Assembly: GCA_947628185.1 (NCBI GenBank)
Contig: CANQYW010000002.1
Location: forward strand, 62,001-126,000
DNA from: an uncultured Oscillospiraceae bacterium
GTDB taxonomy: Bacteria > Bacillota > Clostridia > Oscillospirales > Oscillospiraceae
Reading direction: 5' to 3'
Length of the DNA stretch: 64,000 nt
The notes under the pieces are model-generated. The model had not been told where the DNA came from. It saw nothing but the letters and a program-made list of their open reading frames with translations, and did no database searches. Of the stretch, positions 1 to 9,766 are shown one piece after another; positions within the stretch are counted from its first letter, which is position 1; every line of letters begins with the position of its first letter. Both the position numbers and the translations under genes were made by a program.

Positions 1-1281
1 GTAGGTGACGCACATGGGCGTGCCGATCTCGTCCTGGCGCCTGTAGCGCTTGCCGATGGAGGCGGCGTCGTCAAAGTCCACCATGAAGGACTTAGCCAGC
101 ATATCCCGGACCTCCATGGCCTTCTCGGAGAGTTTTCTTGAGAGGGGCAGCACGGCGCACTTGAAGGGCGCGAGGAACGGATGGAGCCTCAGCACCACGC
201 GCACGTCCTCCTTGCCCTTGGCGTCCACCAGGTGCTCCTCGTCGTAGGCCTCACAGAGGAACGCCAGCGCCACCCGGTCGCAGCCCAGACTCGGCTCTAT
301 GACGTAGGGGATGTAGTGCTCGTTGGCCTCCTGGTCGTAGTAGGTGAGGTCCCGGCCGGAGGCCTCCTGGTGACGGCGGAGGTCGTAGTCGGTCCTGTCG
401 GCTATGCCCCAGAGCTCGCCCCAGTCGGTGAAGGGGAAGGCGTACTCAATGTCCGTGGTGGCCTTGGAGTAAAAAGCCAGCTCCGCCGGCTCGTGGTCCC
501 GGTAGCGCATGTTCTCCTCCTTGAGGCCCAGGGACTTCAGCCAGTTTATGCAGAAGTCCTTCCAGTAGGCGAACCACTCAAGGTCCGTGCCGGGCTTGCA
601 GAAGAACTCGCACTCCATCTGCTCGAACTCCCGGGTCCTGAAGGTGAAGTTACCGGGGGTTATCTCGTTCCTGAAGGCCTTGCCCACCTGGCAGACGCCG
701 AAGGGCAGTTTCCGGCGGGTGGTGCGCTGGATGTTGGGGAAGTTCACGAATATGCCCTGGGCGGTCTCGGGCCGCAGGTAGCAGGTGGAGGAGGAGTCCT
801 CCGTGACGCCGATGGCCGTCTTGAACATGAGGTTGAATTTGCGGATGGGGGTGAAGTCGTGCTTGCCGCAGACGGGGCAGACCACGTCCTCGTGGGAGGC
901 TATGAACTTGTCCATGTCGTCAAAGCTCATGGCGTCGGTGTTCTCCTCCGGGTGGCTGTCGGCGATGAGCTTGTCCGCCCTGTGGCGGGCCTTGCAGGAC
1001 TTGCAATCAAGGAGCGGGTCGGAGAAACTGGCCACGTGGCCCGTTGTCACCCAGGTCTGGGGGTTCATGATGATGGCGGCGTCCAGGCCCACGTTGAGGC
1101 GGCTCTCCTGGACGAACTTCTTGAGCCACGCCCTCTTTACGTTGTTCTTAAATTCCACGCCCAGGGGGCCGTAGTCCCAGGAGTTGGCGAGCCCGCCGTA
1201 GATCTCGCTGCCGGCGTAGATAAATCCGCGGCTCTTGCAGAGGTTGACTATCATATCAAGGGTCTTCTCGGAATTTTTCAT
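1..1281 (-). CDS. glyS: Glycyl-tRNA synthetase, alpha2 type (C-terminus beyond window)
   Basis: Charges tRNA-Gly with glycine in the cytoplasm. The 427 codons present start at ATG 1281, with GGAGGAG a few bases upstream. They carry class II features: the motif-2 stretch FRNEITP, the [13 protein letters not shown] segment and the catalytic PSLGCDRV region. Two CxxC pairs (CKSC and CPVCGK) suggest a zinc-binding insertion. The C-terminal anticodon-binding domain is cut off by the window start. The domain layout fits the single-chain eukaryote/archaea/Gram-positive enzyme, not the split GlyQ/GlyS form. The upstream gap to ldhA is only about 155 bases, and I see no T-box leader, which would need roughly 200 bases. 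Identification is by recognition of the conserved family sequence. Confidence 0.96.
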   Translation of the reverse strand, partial: MKNSEKTLDMIVNLCKSRGFIYAGSEIYGGLANSWDYGPLGVEFKNNVKRAWLKKFVQESRLNVGLDAAIIMNPQTWVTTGHVASFSDPLLDCKSCKARHRADKLIADSHPEENTDAMSFDDMDKFIASHEDVVCPVCGKHDFTPIRKFNLMFKTAIGVTEDSSSTCYLRPETAQGIFVNFPNIQRTTRRKLPFGVCQVGKAFRNEITPGNFTFRTREFEQMECEFFCKPGTDLEWFAYWKDFCINWLKSLGLKEENMRYRDHEPAELAFYSKATTDIEYAFPFTDWGELWGIADRTDYDLRRHQEASGRDLTYYDQEANEHYIPYVIEPSLGCDRVALAFLCEAYDEEHLVDAKGKEDVRVVLRLHPFLAPFKCAVLPLSRKLSEKAMEVRDMLAKSFMVDFDDAASIGKRYRRQDEIGTPMCVTY

Positions 1282-1405
1282 GCGATCTCCTCCGTTGCTG
1301 TACGCAAACTATAATTATGCAGATGCAGTTATTATATAATATATCTTGGCGTTTTTCCACAACTAATATTATAAAAGAGGCGGAATCACAGGCCGCCGGC
1401 CGGGT

Positions 1406-1411
1406 TATACT
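1406..1411 (+). promoter_or_regulatory. Candidate -10 box for ldhA
   Basis: TATACT lies 27 bases upstream of the ldhA ATG. No convincing -35 hexamer is found 16-18 bases further upstream, so the assignment is weak. The intergenic region is shared with the divergent glyS gene. Confidence 0.35.
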
Positions 1412-1438
1412 ATACAAAAACATTTTTTGGAGGTCCAA

Positions 1439-2440
1439 ATGGACGATATAGCCTTCTTTGACGCCCGCTCCTACGATAAGCCCTGGTTCGACAAGCTCTC
1501 CGGCCCCGCCGGGTTCTCCATCCGCTACTATGAGAGCCGCCTCACCCCGGAGACGGCCATCCTCGCCCACAACGCCCGGGCCGCCTGCGCATTCGTGAAC
1601 GACACCTTGAACCGTGACGTACTCAAGATCTTCTCCTCCCTGGGCCTCACCGCCGTGGCCCTCAGGTGCGCGGGGTTCAATAACGTGGACCTCAAAGCTG
1701 CGGAGGAGTTCGGGGTACACATCTTCCGCGTACCGGCCTACTCCCCCTCCACCGTGGCGGAACACGCCCTGGCTCTGCTGCTGACGCTCACCCGCCGCAC
1801 CCACAAGGCATTCACGAGGACCAGGGAGCGGAACTTCAGCTTGGAGGGGCTCACGGGGATGGACCTCGCCGGGAAGACGGTGGGGATCGTGGGCACAGGC
1901 CGGGTGGGACTCAAGTTCGCCAACATGTGCCGGGGGCTCGACATGCGGGTCATAGCCTACGACGTGGACCCCGTCTGGGGCGCGGGGATAGAGTACGTGC
2001 GGTTCGATGAGCTCTGCCGCCGCTCGGATGTCCTCTCCCTACACTGCCCCCTGACGCCGGAGACGTACCACCTCATAAACCGTGGCACCTTCCATATGCT
2101 CCGGGACGGGGTGGTCATCATAAACACCTCCCGGGGCGCGCTCCTCGACAGTGACGCGCTATTGGACGCCATAAAGTCCGGCAAGGTGGGGGCCGCGGGG
2201 CTCGACGTCTACGAGGAGGAGGCGGACGTCTTCTACGAGGACGTGTCCTCAAAGGTCATGCGGGACGACACCTTAAACCTCCTGCTCTCCCAGCCCAACG
2301 TGCTGGTCACCAGCCATCAGGCGTTTCTCACCGACGGAGCACTCAGGACCATAGCGGAGACGACCATCAGAAACCTCCGTGACTTCCTCGACGGAAACGG
2401 CGCGGAGAACGAGCTCCGCGCCGAAGTGGCCGTAAAATGA
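1439..2440 (+). CDS. ldhA: D-lactate dehydrogenase (LdhA type)
   Basis: Fermentative NADH-dependent reduction of pyruvate to D-lactate. The 333-residue product has the length of E. coli LdhA and shares its family signatures: ALRCAGFNNVDL near residue 75, the Rossmann GTGRVG motif near residue 150, SLHCPLTPETYHL, NTSRGAL with the substrate-binding Arg, DVYEEE with the catalytic Glu, and TSHQAFLT with the catalytic His. An in-frame TTG at 1427 lies inside the ribosome binding site, so ATG 1439, with GGAGG at 1429-1433, is preferred. It is monocistronic and convergent with htpG, only 24 bases away and without an obvious terminator between. A related 2-hydroxyacid dehydrogenase specificity cannot be excluded. 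Confidence 0.93.
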   Translation: MDDIAFFDARSYDKPWFDKLSGPAGFSIRYYESRLTPETAILAHNARAACAFVNDTLNRDVLKIFSSLGLTAVALRCAGFNNVDLKAAEEFGVHIFRVPAYSPSTVAEHALALLLTLTRRTHKAFTRTRERNFSLEGLTGMDLAGKTVGIVGTGRVGLKFANMCRGLDMRVIAYDVDPVWGAGIEYVRFDELCRRSDVLSLHCPLTPETYHLINRGTFHMLRDGVVIINTSRGALLDSDALLDAIKSGKVGAAGLDVYEEEADVFYEDVSSKVMRDDTLNLLLSQPNVLVTSHQAFLTDGALRTIAETTIRNLRDFLDGNGAENELRAEVAVK

Positions 2441-2464
2441 CTAATTTGTGGTGAGATTATATCC

Positions 2465-4375
2465 TCATATCAGCCCGCAGACGTCCTCGGTGTAGGCCGC
2501 CAGATCCTCCACCGGTATGCCGGCCAGGAGTTTCGCCTGGGTGCACAGGACCCTCGCTATCTTCACGCAGCGCTCCCGGTCCTCATCGTAGGCCCGCTCC
2601 AGTGCGGCGAACACCGGGTGGTTGGGGTTGAGCTCTAAGACGTGGCGGGCCTTTATCTTATCCCCCGCCTCGCCGGGGATGGAGCGGAAGTACCTCTCCA
2701 TCTCGAGGGTTATATCGCCCTCGTAGGACATGCAGACGGCGCTGGAGACGAGGGCGGCGGAGAGTTTAACGTCCACCACGTCCCCGGAGAGGGTATCTTT
2801 AAGGAAGTCGAGGAGGGGTTTCTTCTGCTCCAGAGTCTCCTTCTGCTCCTGACGCTCCTCGTCGCTGTCGAGTCCCAGGTCGCCGCCGGTGACGCTCCTG
2901 AGCTCCTTCCCCTCGTACTCCCGGAGGATCTGGGCCACGAACTCGTCCACGTCCTCCACGAAGTAGAGTATCTCATACCCCTTGGAGCGCACCTGCTCGT
3001 TCTGGGGGAGTCCCGCGGCGGTCCTGAGGCTCTCCGCCGCCGCGTAGTAGATGTACTTCTGGGACTCGGGCATACGGGCGGCGTAGTCCTTGAGGGTAGT
3101 GAGTTTCTCGTCGGCGGAGGAGTGGAACTTCAGGAGGTCCCGCAGCATCTCCGCCTTCATGCCGTAGTCCCCCACGACGCCGTACTTTATCTGGCGGCCA
3201 AAGCTCTCCCAGAATTTATCGTACTTCTCCGGGTCGCTGGTCTGGAGGGAGAGGAGTTCGGACTTTATCTTGTTCTCCAGGTTCCCGGCGATGGTCTTGA
3301 GCTGGCGGTCGTGCTGCAATATCTCCCTTGAGATGTTGAGGGAGAGGTCCGGGCTGTCAACGACGCCCCGCACGAACCTAAAGCACTCTGGGAGCAGGTC
3401 GGCGCAGTTCTCCATAATGAGCACGCCGGAGCTATATAGCGCGAGGCCCGGCTTGAAGTCACGGCTGTAGAAGTCGTAGGGGGCCTTTGAGGGGATGAAG
3501 AGCATCGCCTTGTAGGAGGTCAGCCCCTCGGCGTTCACCCTTATCACCGCCACCGGGTCCTCGTAGTCGTGGAACCTATCCTTATAGAACTGTATGCACT
3601 CCGCGTCGGAGACCTGGCTCTTCATACGCTGCCAGATGGGGACCATGCTGTTTATGGTCTCCTCCTCCACGTGGGTGACGGGCTCGGTCTTGGGGTGGCC
3701 GTGCTCGTCCTTCTCGCCGGTCTCCTTGTACTCCGTGTGCTCCACGTCCATGCGGATGGGGAAACGCACATAGTCGGAGTAGCGCTTGATGAGCTCCCGG
3801 ATCTTCCAGCTCTCCAGGAACTCGGAGTAGTTCTCGTCCTCAGTGTCCGGCTTTACGTGCATTATGACGTCCGTGCCGGGCTCGGGGCGCTGGGCGTCCG
3901 TTATGGTGTAGCCGTCGGCGCCGGAGCTCTCCCACTGGGAGGCGGTCTCCTCGCCGTAAGCCCGGGAGACGACCTTCACGTTGTCGCTGACCATGAAAGC
4001 GCTGTAAAATCCGACGCCGAACTGGCCGATGATGTCAACGCCCTCCTCGTCCTTCTCCATCTCGGACTTGAACTTGAGGCTGCCGCTGTGGGCGATGACG
4101 CCCAGGTTCTCCTCCATGTCCGCCCTCGTCATGCCAACGCCGTTGTCAGAGACGGTGATGGTGCGGGCCTCCTTGTCCAGCGTCACGCGGATGCGGAAGT
4201 CATCCCGGCTCTTGCCCACCTTCTCGTCAGTGAGGGCGATGTAGCAGAGCTTGTCTATTGCGTCGCTGGCGTTGGAGATTATCTCCCGGAGAAATATCTC
4301 CTTGTGGGTGTATATGGAGTTGATCATGAGGTCCAGGAGCCTCTTGGACTCCGCTTTGAACTGTTTCTTTGCCAT
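2465..4375 (-). CDS. htpG: Molecular chaperone HtpG (Hsp90)
   Basis: ATP-dependent cytoplasmic chaperone of the GHKL fold. The 636-residue length is normal for bacterial HtpG. The N-terminal ATPase motifs are intact: NASDAIDKL (residues about 35-43), DNGVGM and IGQFGVGFYSAF. The middle-domain Arg is present in the LNISREILQ stretch. The start is ATG 4375, with AAGGAG about 12 bases upstream, a rather long spacing. It is the last gene of the run uppP-ftsK-degV-thrH-htpG, 26 bases after thrH. Confidence 0.97.
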   Translation of the reverse strand: MAKKQFKAESKRLLDLMINSIYTHKEIFLREIISNASDAIDKLCYIALTDEKVGKSRDDFRIRVTLDKEARTITVSDNGVGMTRADMEENLGVIAHSGSLKFKSEMEKDEEGVDIIGQFGVGFYSAFMVSDNVKVVSRAYGEETASQWESSGADGYTITDAQRPEPGTDVIMHVKPDTEDENYSEFLESWKIRELIKRYSDYVRFPIRMDVEHTEYKETGEKDEHGHPKTEPVTHVEEETINSMVPIWQRMKSQVSDAECIQFYKDRFHDYEDPVAVIRVNAEGLTSYKAMLFIPSKAPYDFYSRDFKPGLALYSSGVLIMENCADLLPECFRFVRGVVDSPDLSLNISREILQHDRQLKTIAGNLENKIKSELLSLQTSDPEKYDKFWESFGRQIKYGVVGDYGMKAEMLRDLLKFHSSADEKLTTLKDYAARMPESQKYIYYAAAESLRTAAGLPQNEQVRSKGYEILYFVEDVDEFVAQILREYEGKELRSVTGGDLGLDSDEERQEQKETLEQKKPLLDFLKDTLSGDVVDVKLSAALVSSAVCMSYEGDITLEMERYFRSIPGEAGDKIKARHVLELNPNHPVFAALERAYDEDRERCVKIARVLCTQAKLLAGIPVEDLAAYTEDVCGLI

Positions 4376-4401
4376 ACTTAACTTAATCTCCTTAAAAATA
4401 T

Positions 4402-5013
4402 TTACTCAGTATCCCCTGCGGCCGAGATCATGGCCCCCAGGAGGCTGTGGTAGTCCTCAAAAGATGGTATGTCCGGGTTCTCTGAGCGTATCTCACATGT
4501 GGTTCGGAACAGGAACCCGGCGCGGCTGGCCCTTATCATGGCAAGGTCGTTGTAGCTGTCGCCCACGGATATGGTCTCAAACCCGATGGACTGGAGCGCC
4601 CGGACCGTGGCGAGCTTGGAGTTTACGCACCGCATGGCGTAGCCCTCTATCTCCCCTCCCGGGCCCAGCGTCAGGCTATTGCAAAATAGGGTCGGGTACC
4701 CCAGTTTCTCCATGAGCGGCATGGCGAACTCCTGGAAGGTGTCGCTGATTATCACCACCTGACCCCGCCGCCGGAGCTCATCTAAAAACTCCCGGGCGCC
4801 GGGCAGGGGCTCCATGGCGCCGATGACCTCCCGTATCTCCCGGAGGCCCAGGCCGTGACGGCGGAGCACCGAGAGGCGAAACTCCATAAGGCGCGAGTAG
4901 TCGGGCTCGTCCCTGGTGGTGCGCCGGAGCTCCGGTATCCCCGTGCTCTCGGCGAAGGCTATCCATATCTCCGGCGTCAAAACGCCCTCCAGGTCAAGGC
5001 AGTTTATGAACAT
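4402..5013 (-). CDS. thrH: ThrH-type phosphoserine phosphatase / homoserine phosphotransferase
   Basis: HAD-superfamily protein of 203 residues that closely follows the ThrH family, characterised in Pseudomonas as moving phosphate from phosphoserine to homoserine. Motifs seen: CLDLEGVLTPEIW at the N-terminus (nucleophile Asp 7), VVIISDTFQEF (motif II), the CVNSK Lys region (motif III) and VGDSYNDLAMI (motif IV). The start ATG 5013 follows GGGAG. It lies 10 bases after degV in the same run. The in vivo role (serine synthesis, homoserine phosphorylation or both) is inferred from the family. Confidence 0.88.
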   Translation of the reverse strand: MFINCLDLEGVLTPEIWIAFAESTGIPELRRTTRDEPDYSRLMEFRLSVLRRHGLGLREIREVIGAMEPLPGAREFLDELRRRGQVVIISDTFQEFAMPLMEKLGYPTLFCNSLTLGPGGEIEGYAMRCVNSKLATVRALQSIGFETISVGDSYNDLAMIRASRAGFLFRTTCEIRSENPDIPSFEDYHSLLGAMISAAGDTE

Positions 5014-5023
5014 AGATGCTCCC

Positions 5024-5887
5024 TTACTCCCCCGCGATATAAAATACCCCCAATGTGCCGGGGCCGCAGTGGATGGTGACGACGCTCCCGGCCCTCGTGA
5101 CGTAGACGTGCTTAAAGTGCCCGAGGGCCCGGACCTTCCCCGCGATCTCCTCTATTATGGCCTCGTCCAGCCGCCCGGTGTGGGAGACGAACACCGCGTC
5201 CGGGTCGGCCCGGCGGAGGTCCGGCTCCAGCTCCGCGTAGTAGCGGCGGATGACGTCATTTTGTTTTCCCCGGTACTTCTTGGCCACGGTGAGTTTGCCG
5301 TCGGCCACAAATATCTTGGGCTTTATCCTGAGGGCCCCCGCAAAGAGCGCCGTGGCGGCGCTGCACCGGCCGCCCCGGTGGATGTAGAGGAGCGTCTCAA
5401 TGACGGACGTGGTCATGACCCTCGGCACGAAGGCGCGGACGTACTCCGCCGCCCGGTGGAGGTCCGTCTCCCCGGACTCGATGAGCTCCGCCGCCTTTAA
5501 TATGAGGAGGCCGATGCCGGTGCAGAGGTTGCGGGAGTCGATGACCTCCACGTGCTCCGAGTAGTCAAGGTTCTCCGCCGCCAGGCGGAAGATGTTGCAG
5601 GAGGCGGAGAGCTCCGAGGATATCCCGAAGAAGAGCACATCCTCCCCCCTCTCCACCGCCTCCCGAAGGGCCTCCTCCGCGTCGCCGATGGAGAATGCCG
5701 CCGTCACGGGGGTGGTGTCGTTGGCGTCCGACCAGTCGTAAATCTCGTCCGGGGTTATATCCACCCAGTCGGTGTACGTCTTGCCGCCCATATTCACATA
5801 TAGGTTCACGATCTTGATGTTGTACCGGGCTATGAGCTCCGGGCCCAGGTCGTTTGTGCTGTCAGCGTAGATCCGGATCATCCTCAT
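5024..5887 (-). CDS. DegV family fatty-acid-binding protein
   Basis: DegV/FakB-like protein of about 287 residues. In Firmicutes such proteins present fatty acids to the FakA kinase. Seen: the N-terminal IYADSTNDL motif, the TPVTAAFS (T-x-x-x-S) loop, and the HRGGRCSAATAL segment typical of the family. The reading frame is open further upstream (to 5932), but the family N-terminus begins at IRIYADS. Start codons at 5887 or 5881 follow a GGGGAG element, and 5887 is chosen. Either start overlaps the end of ftsK by about 20-26 bases, so translation is probably coupled. The lipid ligand cannot be told from sequence. Confidence 0.9.
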   Translation of the reverse strand: MRMIRIYADSTNDLGPELIARYNIKIVNLYVNMGGKTYTDWVDITPDEIYDWSDANDTTPVTAAFSIGDAEEALREAVERGEDVLFFGISSELSASCNIFRLAAENLDYSEHVEVIDSRNLCTGIGLLILKAAELIESGETDLHRAAEYVRAFVPRVMTTSVIETLLYIHRGGRCSAATALFAGALRIKPKIFVADGKLTVAKKYRGKQNDVIRRYYAELEPDLRRADPDAVFVSHTGRLDEAIIEEIAGKVRALGHFKHVYVTRAGSVVTIHCGPGTLGVFYIAGE

Positions 5888-8660
5888 CCTCGCTCTCCCC
5901 GTCCCCCTGGGGGGCGGTGTCCTCTGTGTCAATAGTCTCCGCCGGGGCGGTGCCGTTTATGAACTGCATCTCCTGCCACTGCTGGCGGGTTATCAGTATC
6001 TGCCGGGGCTTTGAGCCCTCAAAGGGCCCCAGTATGCCGCACTCCTCCAGCTGGTCCACGATCCTCGCCGCCCGGGCGTAGCCCAGCTTGAGCCGCCGCT
6101 GGAGGAGCGAGACGCTGGCCGTCCCGGTCTCGAATATTATGTCCGCCGCCTGGGGAAGGAGCTCGTCGTAATCGTGTCCCAGCTCCTCCTGCGCCGGCGC
6201 GGCCTTGCCGCCGTCCTTCTCGGCGGCGGCCCGCTCGATCTCGTGTATGACGTCCTGGGAGTAGACCGCCTCGCCGCTCTGTTTTACGTACTCTATGACC
6301 TTCTCACGCTCCTCGTCCGAGACCCAGGTGCCCTGGATCCTGGTGGGTTTGGAGGCCCCGATGGGGGCGTAGAGCATGTCCCCGTTGCCGATGAGCTTGT
6401 CCGCCGCGCCTCCGGCGTCCAGGATTATCCGGGACTCCAGGGAGGAGGCAACTTTCAGCGCTATGCGGGAGGGGATGTTCGCCTTCATGAGGCCGGTTAT
6501 GACGTCCGCCCTCGGGCTCTGGGTGGCTATCACCAGGTGCACACCGGCGGCGCGGCCCATCTGGGCCACGCGGCAGATGGACTCCTCCACCTCCTTGGCG
6601 GCTATCATCATGAGGTCCGCCAGCTCGTCTATTATGACGACTATCTGGGGCATCTTGGGGGTCTCGGACCCGGCGATGTACTCATTGTAACTGGCTATGT
6701 CCCGGGCCCCGGCGTCGGAGAAGAGGCGGTAGCGCTTCATCATCTCCGTCACCGCCCACTGCAGCGCCCCGGCGGCCTTCTTGGCCTCCGTCACCACGGG
6801 GATGAGCAGGTGCGGTATGCCGTTGTAGATCCTGAACTCCACCATCTTCGGGTCCACCATGATGAACTTCACCTCCTCCGGGGAGGCCTTGTACATGAGG
6901 CTCAGTATGAGGGAGTTGAGGCACACGGACTTGCCGGAGCCGGTGGTACCGGCCACTAAGAGGTGCGGGAGTTTTGATATGTTCCCCACCATCACGTCGC
7001 CGCTTATGTTCTTGCCGATGGCGAAGGTGAGTTTCGACTTGGCGTTCCGAAATTCCGGGGAGGCTATGATGTCCCGGAGATAGACGGTGCTCACGTTCTT
7101 ATTGGGCACCTCTATGCCCACGGTGGATATCTTATTCGGTATGGCGGCTATGCGCACACCCGCCACGCCGAGGGCGAGGGCTATGTCGTCCGAGAGGCTC
7201 GTGAGCTTATTTAATTTCACGCCGATCTCCAGCTCCATCTCGTAGCGTGTTATGGAGGGGCCGTTCACTATGTTCGATATGACCGCGTTCACCCCAAAGC
7301 TCCTGAGACAGAGCTCCAGGCGCTCCTTCGTGGCCCGAAGTTCCTCCGCGCTGTCCCTCTGCCCCGACCGGACGGGCTCGGAGAGGAGCGACACCGGCGG
7401 GTACCTGTACTCCTGGGCCCCCTGGGCGATGTCCTGCCGGGCGCTCTCCTCAATGAGGCTGCCGATGTCCTCCGCCTCCCGGGCGGTGTCCCTCTGGATG
7501 GCGGCGCGGGACGTCCTCTCGGGCTCGGATTTTTGCTCACTTTTGGGCTCATTCTTGGGCTCAGCGCGGCCCTCATCCCCGGTCTCACCACCGGCGGGGG
7601 CGCGTTTCACCACGTCCACCGTCATGGGCACCGGCGCGGGGGCGCGGAAACGTCCCCGGGGCGCCTCCTCCGTCTCCCGGGGCTCCGGGGCGGGCTCGGG
7701 GACAGATTTACGGCCAGACTTGGGCTCCTCCGCGGAAGGCTCGCTCTTTTCATCATCCGCGGGCTCGTCCCCGGCGTCATTTGAGTCATTTTTTGGTGCT
7801 GGTGCGGACTTTTTGTAGACGGTGTCCGGCGTCGGCACTCTCGGCTCCCGGTTAAAGAGGGACTTCCGGGGCTTGGGGGCCGGGGGCTCTTTGTCCGTCC
7901 CCGGGTCGTCGAGGGGGATATCTATGGACCCCTTGGCCCGGCGCGGGTCCCGCTCCCGGGGGCCTTGGGCGGGCTCGGGCTCCGGCTCGTCCATGTAGCG
8001 CTCCATCTCCCGCTCGTCCCGGGCGGCCCGGCGCTCCCGCACCATGTCCACCATGGCGGGGATGGTGAGGCCGCAGACGTTCATGACGGCGAAGACCAGC
8101 AGCACCCCCAATATGATCCCCGCCCCCAGGGCGGAAAACAGGTACTCAAAGAGCACCGCGATGGCGCCCCCCAGCGCTCCCCCGCCCCGGAGGGCGCGGC
8201 CGTCGTTCCAGAGGGTCACGAACATCCTAAAGCTGGGCTCAACTCCGGCGGAGGAGAATATCTCGCAAAAGGCCGCCACCAGCACGGGAACAGACAGTGC
8301 CGCCGCCACGCGGCTCACCGCGTCCTCGCTCCGGCTTATGCCGAGAATGACGGCCCCCACCATGAGCATGGGCGGCAGAAGGTAGAACCCGCCCCCCAGT
8401 ATGCCGGTGAGGAGGCCACGCAGGAACTTAATGACGAGGCCGTCGTTATTGCTGAAATAGCCCAGGAGCGTGAAGACCCCCAGGGCGAAAAGCGCCAGCG
8501 CCACGAGGCTCCTCCGGCGCTGACGGCGTCTCTCCTCCAGGCGTTTGGCGGCGTCGGCCTTGCGCTGGGCCTGTCCGCGGCCGCCGGAGGAAGTCTTTTT
8601 CGATGCGCTCCCGCCGCCGCTGGAGTTTTTGGCGGCGGGCTTTTTCTTTTGGTCAGACAT
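5862..8660 (-). CDS. DNA translocase FtsK/SpoIIIE
   Basis: Membrane-anchored DNA pump that clears chromosomes from the division or sporulation septum. It has 932 residues. About 50 positively charged residues precede the N-terminal TM helices (about 50-210). A long Pro/Glu/Lys-rich linker spans about 215-450. The motor carries Walker A GTTGSGKS near residue 570 and Walker B IVVIIDELADL near 670. A C-terminal gamma winged helix (RRLKLGYARAARIVDQLEECG) lies near 850-915 and recognises orienting DNA sequences. ATG 8660 follows AAGGAGAT. Spore genes elsewhere in the window favour a SpoIIIE role, but FtsK and SpoIIIE are not separable by motif alone. Confidence 0.95.
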   Translation of the reverse strand: MSDQKKKPAAKNSSGGGSASKKTSSGGRGQAQRKADAAKRLEERRRQRRRSLVALALFALGVFTLLGYFSNNDGLVIKFLRGLLTGILGGGFYLLPPMLMVGAVILGISRSEDAVSRVAAALSVPVLVAAFCEIFSSAGVEPSFRMFVTLWNDGRALRGGGALGGAIAVLFEYLFSALGAGIILGVLLVFAVMNVCGLTIPAMVDMVRERRAARDEREMERYMDEPEPEPAQGPRERDPRRAKGSIDIPLDDPGTDKEPPAPKPRKSLFNREPRVPTPDTVYKKSAPAPKNDSNDAGDEPADDEKSEPSAEEPKSGRKSVPEPAPEPRETEEAPRGRFRAPAPVPMTVDVVKRAPAGGETGDEGRAEPKNEPKSEQKSEPERTSRAAIQRDTAREAEDIGSLIEESARQDIAQGAQEYRYPPVSLLSEPVRSGQRDSAEELRATKERLELCLRSFGVNAVISNIVNGPSITRYEMELEIGVKLNKLTSLSDDIALALGVAGVRIAAIPNKISTVGIEVPNKNVSTVYLRDIIASPEFRNAKSKLTFAIGKNISGDVMVGNISKLPHLLVAGTTGSGKSVCLNSLILSLMYKASPEEVKFIMVDPKMVEFRIYNGIPHLLIPVVTEAKKAAGALQWAVTEMMKRYRLFSDAGARDIASYNEYIAGSETPKMPQIVVIIDELADLMMIAAKEVEESICRVAQMGRAAGVHLVIATQSPRADVITGLMKANIPSRIALKVASSLESRIILDAGGAADKLIGNGDMLYAPIGASKPTRIQGTWVSDEEREKVIEYVKQSGEAVYSQDVIHEIERAAAEKDGGKAAPAQEELGHDYDELLPQAADIIFETGTASVSLLQRRLKLGYARAARIVDQLEECGILGPFEGSKPRQILITRQQWQEMQFINGTAPAETIDTEDTAPQGDGESEDEDDPDLR

Positions 8661-8670
8661 GAATATCTCC

Positions 8671-9510
8671 TTAGTGGATGAATATTGAGAGTATGAGCGT
8701 CACCACGCCGGCGCCCCAGCAGTAGTAGGCGAATTTGCTGAAGGTGTTGGCGTCCACAAGTTTCTTGAGGAGCCTCAGGGCGAAGTACCCCACCACCCCC
8801 GCCACCAGCATACCCAGGAGGTAGGCCGGGACGTTGGCCCAGACTATGCCGGAGCCGATGGCCTTAATTAGCGTGAGGAGCGCGGAGCCCAGAATGGCCG
8901 GGATGGACATGAGGAACGAGAACTTCACCGCGTAGTCCCGCTTAAAGCCCCGGGCGAGACCCACGGTGATGGTGGAGCCGGAGCGGGAGACGCCGGGGAT
9001 CGTGGCCACGGCCTGGGCGAGACCCACGACGATGGCGTCCATGACGGTGGAGGTCTTCTCGTTCTTGCGGCCCTCCCTGAGCCTCCCGGAGGCGTAGAGC
9101 AGCGCGCCGGTTATTATGAGGGCGAAGGCTATGAAGGGCGTGTTGCCGCAGAGGGTGTCTATGTAGTCGCTGAAGGGCAGGATGATGAAGAGCGGCAGTA
9201 TGGAGACTATTATCATAAAGACGAGCCTCACCGAGGGCTTAAAGCGCCCCTCCTCCCCGGAGCTGCCGCTGCTGCCCTTTAGGAAGTTTATGGAGTCCAC
9301 GGCCATGGACTTCAGATCCCGCCAGTAGAATATGCACACCGCCACCAGCGTGCCCACGTGCAGCAGCACGTCAAAGAGCAGGTGCTCGTTCTCCGCGTAC
9401 TCCAGCTTGAAAAGGTTCTGGAAGATGGAGAGATGCCCCGAGCTCGAAATGGGCAGGAACTCCGAGAGCCCCTGTACCAGCCCCAAAAAAATCGCCATCC
9501 AAATCGACAT
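8671..9510 (-). CDS. uppP: Undecaprenyl-diphosphate phosphatase UppP/BacA
   Basis: Integral membrane phosphatase that recycles the C55-PP lipid carrier for peptidoglycan synthesis and gives bacitracin tolerance. The 279 residues include the first signature GLVQGLSEFLPISSSGHL (residues about 9-26) and the second, PGVSRSGSTI, with its catalytic Arg/Ser. Several hydrophobic helices follow. ATG 9510 has GGGAGG eight bases upstream. It is the first gene of the five-gene minus-strand run, ten bases before ftsK. A possible -10 (TATACT on the minus strand, 9548-9553) lies upstream but lacks a good -35. Confidence 0.96.
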   Translation of the reverse strand: MSIWMAIFLGLVQGLSEFLPISSSGHLSIFQNLFKLEYAENEHLLFDVLLHVGTLVAVCIFYWRDLKSMAVDSINFLKGSSGSSGEEGRFKPSVRLVFMIIVSILPLFIILPFSDYIDTLCGNTPFIAFALIITGALLYASGRLREGRKNEKTSTVMDAIVVGLAQAVATIPGVSRSGSTITVGLARGFKRDYAVKFSFLMSIPAILGSALLTLIKAIGSGIVWANVPAYLLGMLVAGVVGYFALRLLKKLVDANTFSKFAYYCWGAGVVTLILSIFIH

Positions 9511-9695
9511 TCTGTCTACCTCCCCGGAAACTTAGACTGATGCGTAAAGTATATGCCTATACACATTAATAATAACACAACCATTCGCGAATTTCCAGCC
9601 CTAAACGCAAATTCCGTATTATTAAGCTGTCGTCGGGGGGCACAAAAATTTTTATAATTTTATCCGGTATTTTGGTGGAAAATGGGACTGATATG

Positions 9696-9704
9696 TGGTA
9701 TATT
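9696..9704 (+). promoter_or_regulatory. Candidate extended -10 promoter of fucO
   Basis: The stretch reads TGG followed by TATATT, an extended -10 arrangement, 62 bases upstream of the fucO start. No good -35 is present, as is common for extended -10 promoters. Confidence 0.4.
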
Positions 9705-9766
9705 ATAGGAGTGGTATTTTTAGGGAACGACCCCCGCCACGAATCTGATACGAGGAGATAATATTT

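Noticed and set aside
1282..1438. T-box riboswitch ahead of glyS
   Set aside because: The divergent gap is too short and no specifier hairpin or terminator/antiterminator pair was seen.
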